Shown piece by piece: positions 10,985-24,076 of a stretch of 64,000 nt of DNA. The notes under the pieces were generated by a model that was not told where the DNA came from, made no database searches, and worked only from the letters and a program-made list of their open reading frames with translations. Both the position numbers and the translations under genes were made by a program. Where the stretch lies: assembly GCA_025716855.1 (NCBI GenBank), contig JAIXMQ010000012.1, positions 637,896-701,895 on the forward strand. Direction: 5' to 3'. Numbering within the stretch: position 1 is the stretch's first letter; every line of letters begins with the position of its first letter. The stretch is from Pilaira anomala (Eukaryota; Mucoromycota; Mucoromycetes; Mucorales; Mucoraceae).

Positions 10985-13900
10985 TTAAGCAGGTGGTGTA
11001 TGTACAACGGATCCGCTATTAGAATGTGATCTATAGCTTGTATCTGTATTATGTCGAACTAATCGATCTCTATTATGAGGGTCTGTATTATTAAAGTCTG
11101 ATATGGATTGTGTACGGGTCATAGTATGAATTGACATGTTATCATTGTTCATATCGGATATAGAAAGTTGTGATTGTGTCCATTGTGGTAACATAAGGCT
11201 TTGGTGTTGGTTGGTAATGCGTTTAACATATATAGCAGTACTGATATACATAATAGAATATGTTAGTTGTTATATATACAATATTTTAAATTAATTATAA
11301 CTTACAGTGTCTTATCAACGAAAGATGTCATTGCTCTTCTTCTCATTTTGTCTCCAAATCGTGTTCGTGGAAAGTGGTTTGGATGGACAACAACAACTGT
11401 ATCAACTAAAAATGAATGGTTTTCTAATACTGAACTTACAACTAAGGGAATAACAGATAATGCAAGTTCATTAGCCTTGATAGACACAACTGCAACAATC
11501 TCTTCTCTATATTGAAAGAGAACACTATATATATATATATGTATAAAGAAAAAGAGTGAGTTAAACAACAGCAACATCAGATGTGATAAAAGTAAGATTT
11601 ACCTTCCACCTTGAGGAATAGTTCGATGACAGCGTTCAATTGTTAATTCAATATCAATAGGAAAGTACATTAACCCGTTTCTAATGATGGTCTCAATCAT
11701 AGGACCCAGCACATATAAACATTGTCCTTCTTCCATTAAGGGAGCCATCACTCTATTATCTACTCTTCTTCTTACACTCCATAAAAATCCATAATCCCCT
11801 GTACGCATGTATTTCACATTTGGATCATTTCCTACAATAGTTGCTTCGAATCTTTGAGCATGAGAAGCATCATCCATATTATGATAGGTTTTAGCGTTAC
11901 TATCCGAACAGACCCAGATTTCACCCACCATATTACTAGGACATATAGTGCGTGTTTCAGGGTTGACGATTGCTATCATTGTATTACTAGGCACGATACC
12001 CGAATCATTCAAAAAGACACCATATTGTTCCTCTTCTGGGTTTAATGCGCATACAATACCCTGTCTTAACCAATATGGATCAACTGATAATGCAATAGGT
12101 TCCATCAGCATGTATGAACGTGTTGTAATCATTGGATTTCCAATATGACTATAGACTGTATTGATAGCCTCTTTATCTAATCTTTGTTTACTAAAGTATC
12201 TAGCCATATGTTGATATAATATTGGTTTGGGTCGATTATCGTTTGATAACATCAAGTTTTGTACACCCTTCAAATTTACATGTTTACCTTCATTCGCAAT
12301 AATTCGGTTCATGGCAAATTGAACAAGTGCATTTGTCAAAAATGTATCTTTTGTTTTATATCGTTGTAATGATTCAAAAAAGCTAATTGGGTTGGTATAA
12401 AAATCTGCAGATGGTATTAAAACTGTACTACAACCTATAATATACATTACATCTAAATTAATCCCCTTTCTTATATGATATACCAACTCAGTCAACTTAC
12501 CAACATAAACACCACAAAATAAAGCATATAAAAATCCAAGTCCTTCATATGTACCAAGTCCAGTTGTTACAATACCACGTTGAAACTTCAATTGACATGT
12601 CATCTTTTGTGTTCGACATTGATTCAAAATAGTATCATGTCCAAGATAAGTATAACATTGGCGTCCATCTGGTGAATTTTGTACCAAAATAACTGTAGCT
12701 GCAAGTCGATTATTTGAGATCCAATCAGGTCTTACCATAAACCCACTTTCTTTACCTAAGGTTTTATGATGTTTTGGTGATTTTGAGGTATTGATAATTT
12801 CAGGTAATTTGAATTTTTGTGGAAGAGCAGCTTTCAGAGCATTCTTGACAGCATAATGTTTCATTACATCATCACCAGCAGAGTTAGTAAGTATCGCAGA
12901 TACTCCTAAATCTTGTACAATTTGTATAACAGATCTTGCAAATTCGTTTACACGTTGTGGTTGTAATACAGGGTCACATTGTTCAAAAGGAACAGGAATA
13001 AGACCCATAGATAAACAAGCATAGATACAGAGAATATATTCAATACCAAAGGGCATCAACACAAGTACTTTTGAGGTTCGTTTTAATCCCTTTTTTGTTA
13101 AATGTGAAGCTACAGTCGCAGACTTGTAACTTAGTTTTTTCCAAGAATATTGTTTTGTATTGATATTGGAACCTGATTGGGATGAAACGATGTAAGCTGT
13201 TTCTTCAGGGTACATGGCGGTACGCCATTGCAGTATATCCACAATGTTGGTGAATCGAGATATATCATATTCTGTACGTTCATCAATCACAGTATTGACC
13301 TTCTCCATACCTGTGTGCTGTGGTTGAGGATGAGGCATAATAGCACCGAGATGAATGGCTTTATCATAAGCTAACTTAGATAGCCACATACTGGCATATG
13401 GATCTTCATTACGGGCTAAATTAAATATGGTGCGATCTACATCTATTTTAATGTAACGAATCGTGAGTTGTCCTTGTAAAAAGTTTCGTTTTGTTAATAA
13501 AGGATGAATTAGTCGACGTCCATGTACAATTTGTTTTGATAATCCATTCGAAGCCACAAATACAATAGCATAAGCTCTTAATCCATGAAATTCAATCAAG
13601 GCTTCATCTACTTCTGTAGCGATACGTAAAAGGTCTGTTCTAGGTGCAGACGTTTCACATGCTATCACAGGAAGATGTTGTCTTTTAACTAAAATCTCAA
13701 AAATAGTGCTATATATATAAAAAAAAAACAGAATTAGTTATACGGCTTTTATAATTATTATTAATTTATATATACCATTGATCGATACGAGCACGTTTTC
13801 TGATGGTGTTTAATAAATCGTTTGCATAATAAGAATCTTCTATACCGAAATCAGCACCATATCGTTGTTGTCTAACACGGTCTTCATAAGCACCTAAAAT

Positions 13901-16858
13901 AAATAATCTACCACCGATGACAGTACCACAAAGGCCTGTTCTCAAAAAGTGTTCCCCGTATACTTGAGGGTATGCGTTTTCAGAAGGAACAACAAGTGGA
14001 CGTGCATTAAAGATACATTCAGTATGTTTAGGTAAAGCCCAAAAACCACCAGCGATCGCTGGTGAATCCATCCAAACTTCACCAAATGTATCTGACGGAC
14101 ATAAAGTACCTGTTTCTGGATTCACAATAGCCACAGTTGTTTTAGGCATACAGAATCCAAACGCTTCCACACGTACTCTTCCAGGCTCGTTAATATTCTC
14201 TGCTCTTCTAGCATCATCACCTGCAGCCAAGACAGTGACTTTATTAGATCTTAATGCCTGAGCGTCGAATAAACAACTAAACACTTCTCTTGATCCACCA
14301 TGCGCTAATACAGACTGTGTTGTAAGAGCAGGTCGTGATACTTGTTGTCCATTTTCGTAAACTATTTCTTCTCGTTCTACAAATTCTTCTGTAAAGGCAG
14401 GACCTAAATTATCTCGCATACTCACGATCTTTCCACCGTGTTCTGGGAGTGAGAGGACAGGACAGACAACTTGTAATGGGTTATCCGTGTTACAGAGAGG
14501 TCGTAATAATTTGTCTGCAATGTATTCGTTTAATTCGGGGTTGATCGTGTTGGTGTCGATGATTAGGTTTTTAAGCGTAGACAAGTCAGGTACAACCTTT
14601 TTACTGTGTGCCATGACTTCTTTTGTATGTGTTTGATAATAATTCGTTATAAATCGTAATGCAGTGTAATCTGCCAATGCAACCGTTGCTATAAAAAAAC
14701 ATATATTAGATATATATAGAAAGTATTTATAAATAAATACAAAGCACTTACCTTTGTATTTGGAAAGAACATATAACCATGTAGCAGGAGTATCAATAAT
14801 TGAACTACTAGTGAAAATAGTATTTGTTCCTGCAAAAACAGAATGTAAGACAGAAATAACGAGACCGATTTGCTGCCTAGGTTCAAAATAAGTAACCATG
14901 GTTTCAGGTAAACGACCGGGTCTTTTAGGCTTGACAGTTACATTAGAAGTTTCAACAGAGACAACGGTTTCAGTTGTAGCAGCTTGAAATGTAGCACATT
15001 GTTCCATGATTGAATTATGTGTAACCGTAACACCTTTTAATTCGCCGTTATTTGCCTTTGCATATTCAATGTAAGCAATTTCAGGTACTTTAATAGGGGG
15101 ATAATCATTTGGAGTCTTTGAAGGAGGATACCAAGTACCTAAATCATTTGTTCTCCACCATCGAATACTAGGTGGAAATTCGATTGATTTAGCCTGCATA
15201 TCTTTAGTGAATGCACGTTGATTATATTCTGTTGTCAAGATGAGATAAATATTTGTCAAGGTCAAAATAAATGAAAGTTCAGATAAATCTTCTGCAGCGT
15301 TAATTGGGACAGCAGTAACACCCGCCAAAAAACAACCAAATAAAGCCGGAATGAATTCAAGTACTTCACTTTTACGATAGATAAGAGCTACACGATCACC
15401 TTGACTTACTTTTCCTTTACTTTGAATGGATCTAGCAATCTTTTCTGCACGTGCATTAAGTTTGTCCCAACTAATTGAAATGGGTTCTTTACCGCGTGTA
15501 TCAACAAGTGTAAATGCATCTTTTGTTGATTCACCTGATTTAGTTTGAGTGGCTCTATATCGAAGTAGTTGAGCTATATCTTTAAAATCTGTCAAACAAG
15601 TCTTATTGTCTGCATCAAGTAATGGAAATGGTATTGGGCGTCCCTTTAATGGTATCATTTGACGTCCTGCTAAATCAGCCAAAAACATTTGATCCACTGG
15701 ATCATTTAAACTTAATTTCGGTTCAGGTGCAGGTTCGATTGCTTTAAATGTTGATGCCATATAACTATCCCTATATCTACTACGTCCACGACTTATTGAT
15801 CTTGTGACTGAACTTTCGATACTTGAAAATCCTGTACTGGCTGAATTCGATTGTCTTAATCTAGATGGTACTGAGATTACTGTTCCCGCGCCTGATCTTA
15901 GTGACGATGTTTCTATATAATTTTATACATACAAATGTTTATATAGTATATTGATACATTTAGCTCATGTGTAACTACTAAATGTTTTATTATTATTACC
16001 CCAATTTGGCTCAGCAGCAACTGAATCTAAACTTTGTCGAACACCGAATGGTATGCCGTATTCAGAACTAGATTCAAGTGATGGGGATCTAGTATGATGT
16101 GCTGGTATAGGTGGTGGTCTAAAGGGTCTAAACATGGGTGAAGGTGGTACGCCTGATTGAGCTGGTAATGGTCTATGTCCATTCATTGGATGTGGTCGGA
16201 TAGGAAACCCTTGCATCGGTCTAACTGGCCCCATACGGTGGTCAAAAGGTCTAAAATTATTATTGTTGTTATTTGGTGTCCAATTATGTTGTTGTTGTTG
16301 TTGTTGTTGTTGTTGATATTGTTGTTGATGTAAATGTGGGAGTGGTGCTGGTGCCAATGCTGGTGAACGAGCATGAAAAGGTGTTTGTGGTGGTAAAGAC
16401 ACTTGTGGAGGAAAAGGTGAAGGTGGTGGATAAGGTGAAGCTGGTGGATAAGGTGAAGCTGGTGGATAAGGTGAAGGTGGTGGGGGAAGATTATTGTTAC
16501 TTGGACCACCCTTTATCATGTGTTTATGATTTTCTTCCATCAATGTGGCTCCTTTTCTATCTACAGGCGAATTGGTTGGTGAAGGTAAAAAGTCGAGAAA
16601 GTCTTGAACGTCAGCTGCACTCGGTTCAGGTCCAAGATCTTCAACAGATGCTTCCATGTCAGGATCTTGTTGTATTTTAGTATAACTCATTTTCGGTCCT
16701 ATCGTATCCTTATAAGGTGCTAATATATTGGCCTTTTTCTTGTCATAACCTTTTTGAGTAATGTCTCCTTCTTGTAACTCATGTTCTAAACGTTGTAGCT
16801 CGTACGCTACATCTAAAGGAAGATCGTCGTACGAAGAGAACTTTGACATTGAATTCAA
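10985..16858 (-). CDS. DIP2/CPS1-like protein with DMAP1-binding and two adenylation domains
   Basis: Homologue of animal Disco-interacting protein 2 and fungal CPS1/Cmr2. DIP2 proteins carry two fatty-acyl-AMP-ligase-like domains and are linked to diacylglycerol homeostasis. The minus-strand start at 16858 (or the ATG three codons later) is followed by a DMAP1-binding motif (PLDVAYELQRLEHELQEGDI), a Pro/Gln-rich linker with SPYPPA repeats and polyQ (about 16160-16480), and a Ser/Arg-rich stretch. The first adenylation-like domain is at about 15760-13766, the second at 13668-11599, and a short C-terminal exon (stop at 10985) follows. An intron of length divisible by three at about 14688-14752 keeps the frame open, so a naive ORF would include it. 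Predicted length about 1,750-1,800 aa is usual for fungal members. Whether either domain is catalytically active cannot be judged here. Confidence 0.88.
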
Positions 16859-18307
16859 TGAACGTAATGGTAAGACAGAAATGAAATTGTAAAAAGGTCT
16901 TTATGAATATAAACAATAGTTTATTGTTATCGTCTTTTTTTTTCTTTTCTTTTTTTTTTTTTTTTTTTTTTAAAAAGAAATAAACTAGAAATAGAAAAAA
17001 TAAATATAAATTCCTTTTTTTATTTTCTCAAGGAGGTTGAACGAAATTTTCATTTCCAGAATCTACTTGTACAATTAGGTTAAAGGTTACCAAAAGCGTG
17101 TATAATATATCGAATCGGCGAAACCATGTTTATTTTTATCGGGAACTAACTTCTTTGAATCTAATTACACATGGAAACTGTTTTCGTTTCTTTTTTATTA
17201 TTATTATTGTTATATTTTATATCTTGGAAACTCACTCGTAATATACATAAAAAAGAAACATTTCCAATGCAAGACAGTAATGTTTCATTATTTCTCAAGA
17301 CTGTGCTTACACCTGACAAACAATCTTATTGTTTAAACATCCGCTTACCATTGCATTGCATAATACAGTTCATGTGCACAAGATCTAACACGTATCACAT
17401 ACCTTCTTGATAAAGCTATAGTATTTGATAAAAAAAAAGACTAGTTAGCGCTTTGACTAGCCAAGTACCTCTAGATAAAACGAATATATCTATTTTTTAG
17501 TTTAATATAGCTTATATACATATACGTATTAAACATATTTGTAAATACTTTTTCCCTTTCTTTGAGTCATTATATTTGTAAAATGTAAAAGAAAAAAGAA
17601 AAAAAAAAGCCATACCTTCTTGATAAAACCATACGTATTAAGTCAATAAGATATTATTCACTAATCTTGTGGTGGGGTATCTTTTCCCCTCGGGACAGCG
17701 GAGCAGTTAGAATAGATGATTTAGAACCGAATATCTTCACTTCTCCCCGCTCTCTAAAAGGTTTTTTTTTTTTTTGATTTTTCCCCTCCTATTTTTTTTA
17801 GTTTCCAATAATAAATTGAAAGCGCCTGTTTCTCCTGACTGAAGAAGGAAAAGCCATGTTTTTGATAGTACTTACGTGTTTTACTGATTTTCTTGTTTTG
17901 TTAAATAATAGTATATGTAATATATCACATTGGCCTTTTGTGTTTTTCAATAAGTTACATAATGATTTCTTCTATCATTTGACACATTTTGAATAATTAC
18001 TGAATATTTTAAGACACAGTTAATGTGTTTCTTAATGCTTGTTGATTCGACCCTTTTTAAGGTTGAAGCATGCTTTATAAACATGACGTTTCTATTATGT
18101 ACATTTAGTTTTTAATTACGAGTAGCCATATCACTATATTTTAGCCGGAGAACTTACCTTTTTTTCGGCTCATTCGTGTTTATTGTGGCAAAACTTATGT
18201 ACAAATATCAATTAAGTTTGACACTTTTTTTATGGTAAAATCAACTATCACTTACCTGATTTTCCCAAACAAATCGCCCTTTTTTTTAAAAAAAAAGAAA
18301 ACAATCC

Positions 18308-18615
18308 CTTTTAAAATTACTATTAAATTATGGCAGCAAAGACCCTAGACTATGCTACATAGCTACTAACCTTTGCTAGTTTTTTTTTTTTCTTTTTTGA
18401 TAAAGAAAGGAGGTACAGTAACCTATATTTTTTTCTAATAGTGGGAAGAATATTTCAGCCAACCATATCATCTAAATAAGTTGAAAAAGGTATTTTAGGC
18501 TAAAATCAGTCATTCCCGACCTTTTGGTTTTTTCGAAAATTATAAATGTAGATATATCTTAGCTAATGTAGTGTAGCCTAGGGTCTTACAATGGTAGTTA
18601 ATTTCAAAAAGACTT
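18308..18615. mobile_element. Small MITE-like repeat, diverged relative of the 9.8 kb foldback
   Basis: About 300 bp with imperfect terminal inverted repeats: GACCCTAGACTATGCTACAT near 18342 mirrors ATGTAGTGTAGCCTAGGGTC near 18580. Its interior (GATAAAGAAAGG, a TAATAGTGGGAAGAATATTT stretch, AGCCAACCATATCATCTAAA) aligns with the left arm of the foldback at 9880-9990. No coding capacity. It is a non-autonomous element in the DIP2-NDK promoter region. Confidence 0.7.
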
Positions 18616-19119
18616 AATTTCTTTTTAAAAAATTTTGTATGATCTGGAAGGTTCAATGGCTCACTTTTTTTTTTATGAAACAGGTTTTTTAACTTGTTGA
18701 TTTGTTTTGACATATCTTTTTCCTACTCAGACAAAATCAGGTACGCTAAGCCCTTGAAGCTGTTACATTATTTATATAAGTAGAGTCATGCAGATGTGTA
18801 TCGTTTTATTATTACACTTTGCTTTACTTTTCAGTTACTCTGTAAATATTAAACAACTTGTAACTGTCTGGCGCCTTTTTTTTAAATTTATAAAAAGTCG
18901 ATTCTCTTTTTACAGCATGATACGCATAATATACCAAGAATAACGCGTAATTGTCGTAAGAAACTCTTGAGCCATGAGTGCTTTAAACTCTAATAAGGGA
19001 TACATAATACTTGTGTTCCAAACCATTACGAATCGACGTCACTATCATAGTTTTTTTTTTTAAAGTACAGTTTCGGAGTGCTTTTGGGGGTAGGAACGAG
19101 AAAAGAAAATTTTTTTTTG

Positions 19120-19134
19120 ACATATATAAAAAAG
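19120..19134 (+). promoter_or_regulatory. TATA-like box of NDK
   Basis: CATATATAAAAAAGAGGG lies about 85 bp before the NDK ATG and is followed by a pyrimidine-rich leader and a short A-rich stretch, a layout typical of strongly expressed fungal genes. Inferred from sequence only. Confidence 0.45.
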
Positions 19135-19206
19135 AGGGAACTATTTTTCTTTTTGGTTTTTTTTTTTTTCCTTTTTTTCTTTCAAGTAAACTAATAATAA
19201 ATTAAA

Positions 19207-19730
19207 ATGGAGCGTACTTATATCATGGTTAAGCCCGATGGCGTTGAGCGCGGTATCGTTGGTGAAATTATCAAGCGTTTCGAACAACGTGGTTTCCAAC
19301 TCACTGCCCTTGAGTTGATCCACCCTTCCAAGGAACTCCTTGAAGAACATGTAAGTACAGTTTTTTTGTTGATAAAATAATAGAGAAACACGATTTTAAC
19401 CATTCTATATGATAATAGTACTGTGACTTAAAGACCAAGGGTTTCTTCCCTTCTTTAATTGAATACATGTCTTCCGGTCCCGTTGTCGGTATGGTTTGGA
19501 CTGGTAAGGATGCCGTCAAGACTGGTCGTAAGATGTTGGGTGAGACCAACCCTTTGAACAGTGCCCCTGGTACCATCCGTGGTGACTTCTGTATCGAAGT
19601 TGGACGTAACATCTGTCACGGTTCCGATGCTGTTGAGTCTGCTGAGCGTGAGATCGCTTTGTGGTTCCCCCGTGGTGTTAAGACTGTTGCTCGTTCTCAC
19701 TCCATCCACTCTCTCTTCTACGAGAACTAA
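19207..19730 (+). CDS. NDK1: Nucleoside diphosphate kinase
   Basis: Transfers the gamma phosphate from NTPs (mainly ATP) to NDPs through a phosphohistidine. Exon 1 is 19207-19350 and exon 2 is 19419-19730, with a 68-bp phase-0 intron (GTAAGT...AATAG). The 151-aa product has the canonical length. Seen directly: N-terminal [16 protein letters not shown] with the substrate-binding Lys, the FCIEVGRN segment, the active-site motif [12 protein letters not shown] with the catalytic His, and the C-terminal [11 protein letters not shown]. Codon use is more C-ending than in its neighbours (GGTGACTTC, CGTAACATC), consistent with high expression. It is convergent with RFC1, whose stop is 194 bp downstream. 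Identification is unambiguous. Confidence 0.98.
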
Positions 19731-19924
19731 ATTATTTAAACTACACTTTTTAAATAAAAAATCTATTTGTGCATTTTCATAAAAAAAAAAGGGAAACGAA
19801 AAAATTTTCAGTTGTAGGAGGTTGAATTCATATTTATTGTCACCAACAAATTTCTATTGATTAACGTTTATTTTATTCCATTAATTTATTCAAGTTATAC
19901 AATATTATTTGACACACAAAACTT

Positions 19925-22900
19925 TTACTTTGTCTTTTGCTTTTTAGTTTTTTTGGCACCATTAGATCCTTCAGCTGATTTTCTCTTCTTGGATTCCTTT
20001 ACATACTTGATATTTTGGATGTCTACTTCAGGGTCATCTGCCATATCAGGTTCGTCCTCTGAGAACACCTCTGCAGTATCATCTTCTACAACTAGTGTGC
20101 CTTCCGCTTCCTCCTTTGGACCATTGGATGCCTTTTTGATAGGTTCTCCGCTAGATTGGAATAAGATAGGATGGTTCCTAGCATTATATCTAAAATAACA
20201 AATCATAATTAAATATCCTTGTAATATTTAGAACTTGATATATCCTTTTAACTTACGTTCTTGTGAAAGCTGATTTGGTTTTTGTTGGTACTAAAGCAAG
20301 AGGTGCCTTTTCCTTTGGCGCAGTAAAAGTCAATTCACTAAGGATATCCAGATTTTCTCGTTCAAGGTAATAAGTATCCATATAATCAATTGTTTCATCT
20401 ACATTATCCTGTCATGATAATTTAGTCCCTTTTGACTCTATGAAACAATAACATAAAAAAAAAATTACCTGTGAAAGTGCACCAAAGATACGTGAATTTA
20501 ATGTAGGGATATAGTTTTGACGAATTTCGAACTTGTCTCCAGAAGCCTTTAATCTCATACGTGTTTGAATATCAGCCAAAGCTCTTTGATATTTTCCTGC
20601 TTTTGAGTTTTGACCAAGCCATCTAAAATAAGAGTATGTAAGCATAGATATATATATATATATATATATATTATTTTCTTTAGAAAAAAAGAGGAAATCA
20701 ACTTACGAAGGGAAGTTGACTCTTGATGTTAAAGCACCTCTGACAAAAGAAGCAGGTCGCACGCAAGAAAAGATGGAATGAACAGGCATTAATGAGTATT
20801 GTTGAACAGAGCTTAGAAATTGAAAGGTTAACAAAAGTTTAAAAACGAGCGTAACACTATAAATACCCATGAATCATGCTATCTACGAGATCACCATCTG
20901 CTATGGCATCAGCTGCTTGTGACATTAATTCCATTTCGTTACATGCTTCTTCTATTGGGTTTCCAGTAGGTGTACGGGCTCTTTCTGGTTTACATTTCAA
21001 ATAATTTTCCTAACATGTTTTTTTTTTCGTAATAAGTATAAAATACACTTGATGAATCATGTTATTACTTACTTGAATAATTAAATTAGCAAGTGTATAA
21101 TCATGAAAGTAAATATTAGCTTTTTCGTTCAAGTTCTTTGATCTCCATGAATCCGCAGAAAACAATGCGCCTGGAATTTCGAATAAATTAAGAACTGTAA
21201 ACTTTTGGTTGGTTTTACCACTATATATCATTTATCAGGTTCGTCATCATTGTTTTTTTTTATACATACATATATGTACATAATATTCTTAACTTACAGT
21301 TTTTTGGCTTGATCAAAGTTCAGTCCATCTTCATTTAATCGGTATGTAGAAAGAATATTGATAATTTGTCGAATATCATTATGAGTAGAAGATACTAATT
21401 CGTCTACAGCGTTGGGTGTGATATTAAGTTTTTCTCTATAAATAAATCAGAGTAATAAGCAACAATGGATAATAAATATTTACACCGTTTTCTTACTTGA
21501 AAGCAATTGAGAGAATACGAGAACGGATTTGAGCAGCAGGAGTTCTTCTATACTTTGCTTCATAACAGACTTTTAAAAGAGGGGCAACCTTTGGAGATCT
21601 TGAATCATTACAAATACAAATGACAGGAATCTTACTCTTTTTAATCATGGAAGCTAATTCAGCAGCACCACCACGATCACCGCCAGACATACCATCGACT
21701 TCATCCATAATCAATACAACCTTCTTGCCTTGTAACATCTTGGGCTCAATATTTTTAGTATTTTTAGAGGCAGGTTGAAAGAATTCGGTCATAGTACGAT
21801 TGTCCATCATTTCGGAAATACTGGCCTCCAAAACCTTTTTACTACGTACATCACTTGCATTAAATTCAAGAGGTTCGTACCCATTACTTTTAGCAACGAC
21901 ACTGGCAGTAGTTGTTTTACCAATACCAGGAGGTCCACTAAGAAGGATAGAACGCCAATTACTCATATCATCTCCCTCACCTTCAAATCCTTTTGCATAG
22001 TTCTTTTGCCAATTAGCTAACCATTCATCAATCTTTTTAACGGTTTCCTTATTTCCAAGAATTTCTTGAACACGTGTTGGTTTGTATTTCTCTGTCCATG
22101 TTTGTGTAGCATTTGCATCACTTGAAATACTTTTTAAAATACATGTAAGTATAAATATCATTGTGTCTGTATAAGCTATATATACATTTACTTACGCAAT
22201 ATCATTGACTGAATCAGAAGCTTTACCCTTTCCTTTGGGAGGAGCGGCAAATTCTTCTTTTTGAGGAGCAGAAGATTCAACAAGATTATAAAATCCATCC
22301 TCATCAAGAATTTTTGTACCAAGCGCTTTAGCTTTAGCCGTTTTCGATTCACCTGCATCTCTTCCCAAGAGTAAATAGTTAGTCTTGCCACTGATTGCAC
22401 CAGTCACTTTACCGCCATATCGCATCACAATATCTTTGGTTTGTTCTCTCGTTAATGTCTCGTATTGTCCAGAAATAACAAAGGTCTTGTTGGCTAAACA
22501 ATTGTTTGCACCGACTGGCTCAGGACGACTGCCTAATGCTTTAGGCCCTTCTTTGTTTTTCATCATGGCGAAGTAATTGTTCTTCTTTTTAGGTTTCTCT
22601 TCTTCTACCTCTTCCATTGGTTCTACATCGGCAGGCTTTGCTTTGGCGGGCGTTGCTTTGGCGGGCGTTGCTTTGGCGGGCGTTGCTTTGGCGGGTGTTG
22701 CTTTGGCAGGTGTTGCTTTGGCGGGTGTTGCTTTGGCAGATGTTGCTTTGGCAGATGTTGCTTTGGCAGGTGTTGCTTTGGCGGGTGTTGCTTTGGCGGG
22801 TGTAGCTTTGGTAGATGTAACTTTGGGCTTTTCTGACAAATTATCACTCGATTCACCTCTTTTAAGCTTTTTTTGGGTTGGTGAAAAATCATCATCATCA

Positions 22901-23613
22901 TCACCATCTCCTGCACCTTCACCATCTGATTCAGAATCACTAATAATGAATGTATTTCTCTTTCTAGCAGGTAATTTTTTGTCTTCGACAACAGGTGCAG
23001 TTTCTTTTACGGTATCATCTTTTTTAGCAGACGTAGCGTTCTCTGCGACATCATCTTTTTTAGCAGGTGTAGCTTTCTTTGCAGTCGTTGAAGACTTGGA
23101 TGAACCAAAAAATGCTTTAGGGTCAACCCTATGTAATATAATTAATTCGTATTGTTCAATAAAATGTTGTCTATTCCACAGAAAGAAAAAAAAAAAAGTT
23201 TCTTACTTCTTTTCAGCAGGAGCAAAGAACTTGGATTTACTACTGGTCTCTTGACTACGATACAAAAAAATATCAGTTATAAAAATTCGTATATGGTAAC
23301 TATGCATTTTCTTTACAAATCATCCTGGTTATCACTTTTGTTTGGCTCATCGACTAAAGATATATATATATATATATATATATATAAATCGTGTTGAATA
23401 AATATCAGTTTTTTTTTTTGGGTCTATCTTATTACCTTTCTTTCTTTTAAGGGTTGCTGGCTTTTTGGCAACTGGTGTTTCGGTTGCTGGCTAAAGTAAA
23501 ATATTCAATATATGGATCCAAGTTGAGAAGATAAAGAATGCTTTATGTTTTACCTTTTTAGAAGTTTTAGCGGCGTTTCCACCTTTACTTTGGAAATACT
23601 TTTCAATTCCCAT
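19925..23613 (-). CDS. RFC1: Replication factor C large subunit
   Basis: Largest subunit of the clamp loader that places PCNA on primed DNA. Read from the minus-strand ATG at 23613 (MGIEKYFQSKGG, a short N-terminal motif reminiscent of a PCNA-interacting segment). Several short exons (23613-23554, about 23490-23440, and two near 23350 and 23250) lead to the large exon ending near 22196. Domains: basic linker with Ala-Lys-Pro repeats, BRCT domain (NKTFVISGQYETLTRE to TNYLLLGRDAG, about 22540-22330), AAA+ domain with Walker A SGPPGIGKTTTA and Walker B LIMDEVDGM (about 21970-21690), the clamp-loader collar and RFC1-specific C-terminal region, and a Lys-rich nuclear-localisation tail at 19925-19990. 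All ATPase motifs are intact. Unusual: a 15-bp minisatellite expands the linker into a tract of TPAKA units. Confidence 0.95.
22636..22823 (-). repeat. 15-bp coding minisatellite in RFC1 (TPAKA units)
   Basis: About 12-13 tandem copies of a 15-bp unit (GCTTTGGCGGGTGTT and variants on the plus strand), in frame and encoding Thr-Pro-Ala-Lys-Ala, with some Thr-Ser-Ala-Lys-Ala variants, between the N-terminal acidic region and the BRCT domain. Adjacent units are almost identical, which indicates recent expansion or homogenisation. The repeated KA/KP pattern resembles histone-H1-like basic tails, so DNA binding is a possible consequence. Confidence 0.9.
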
Positions 23614-24076
23614 GTTGTTTGGTTGTATGAAAGAAAAAAAGTAAAAAAAAAAAAAAAAAACGCGAGTGGCAAAATTATTCGCCTTTCGCGTTATAACAAT
23701 GTAGAAGTCACGGCAATGACACATGGTTTAAGACGCCGTTATAATAACCAACTTGAAACTGCCTTCATTTGAAATGGACGTTGGGAAGAACAGTAATGAT
23801 TACATTAAAAGCCTATACGTATATATTTTTTTAAAAAAAAAACGTAGGAAATATAATGATGTATCATTGCATTTAAAAGTACCCTATTAACATTTAAACA
23901 ACTTGAACCTCTTTTTTTAGTGTTCAAATAATGGGTTAATGCGAGAGAAGAACGGTAATTTATTCTATCTACCAAACTTGAGGTTTTTTTTTTCTTTTTG
24001 ATCTTTTAATCTATCAACTGCTCTAATATGCATTAATTATGAGCTTATTAAGTTTTTTTGTTGATTCTTTGTACAG

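Larger units (their letters stand above)
16859..19206. other. Intergenic, divergent promoters of DIP2 and NDK
   Basis: About 2.3 kb separating the DIP2 start (minus) from the NDK start (plus). It holds long T tracts (16930-16972), a relatively GC-rich patch at 17670-17800 with CCCCT motifs like fungal stress-response elements (17695, 17785), and the small repeat element at 18308-18615. A 79-codon open frame at 17171-17410 starts with a hydrophobic stretch but has no recognisable family and poor coding character, so I do not call it. Confidence 0.65.

Noticed and set aside
14689..14752. Continuous open frame through DIP2 suggesting no intron
   Set aside because: The stretch has a clean GTAAGT donor and TATAG acceptor, and encodes a hydrophobic insert absent from adenylation domains; its length divisible by three keeps the frame open by chance.
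17171..17410. 79-codon plus-strand ORF with hydrophobic N-terminus
   Set aside because: No family, biased composition and no supporting promoter or splice context.
22577..23254. 225-codon plus-strand frame with LAGVA repeats
   Set aside because: Antisense translation of the RFC1 TPAKA minisatellite and flanks; RFC1 domains on the minus strand explain the DNA.
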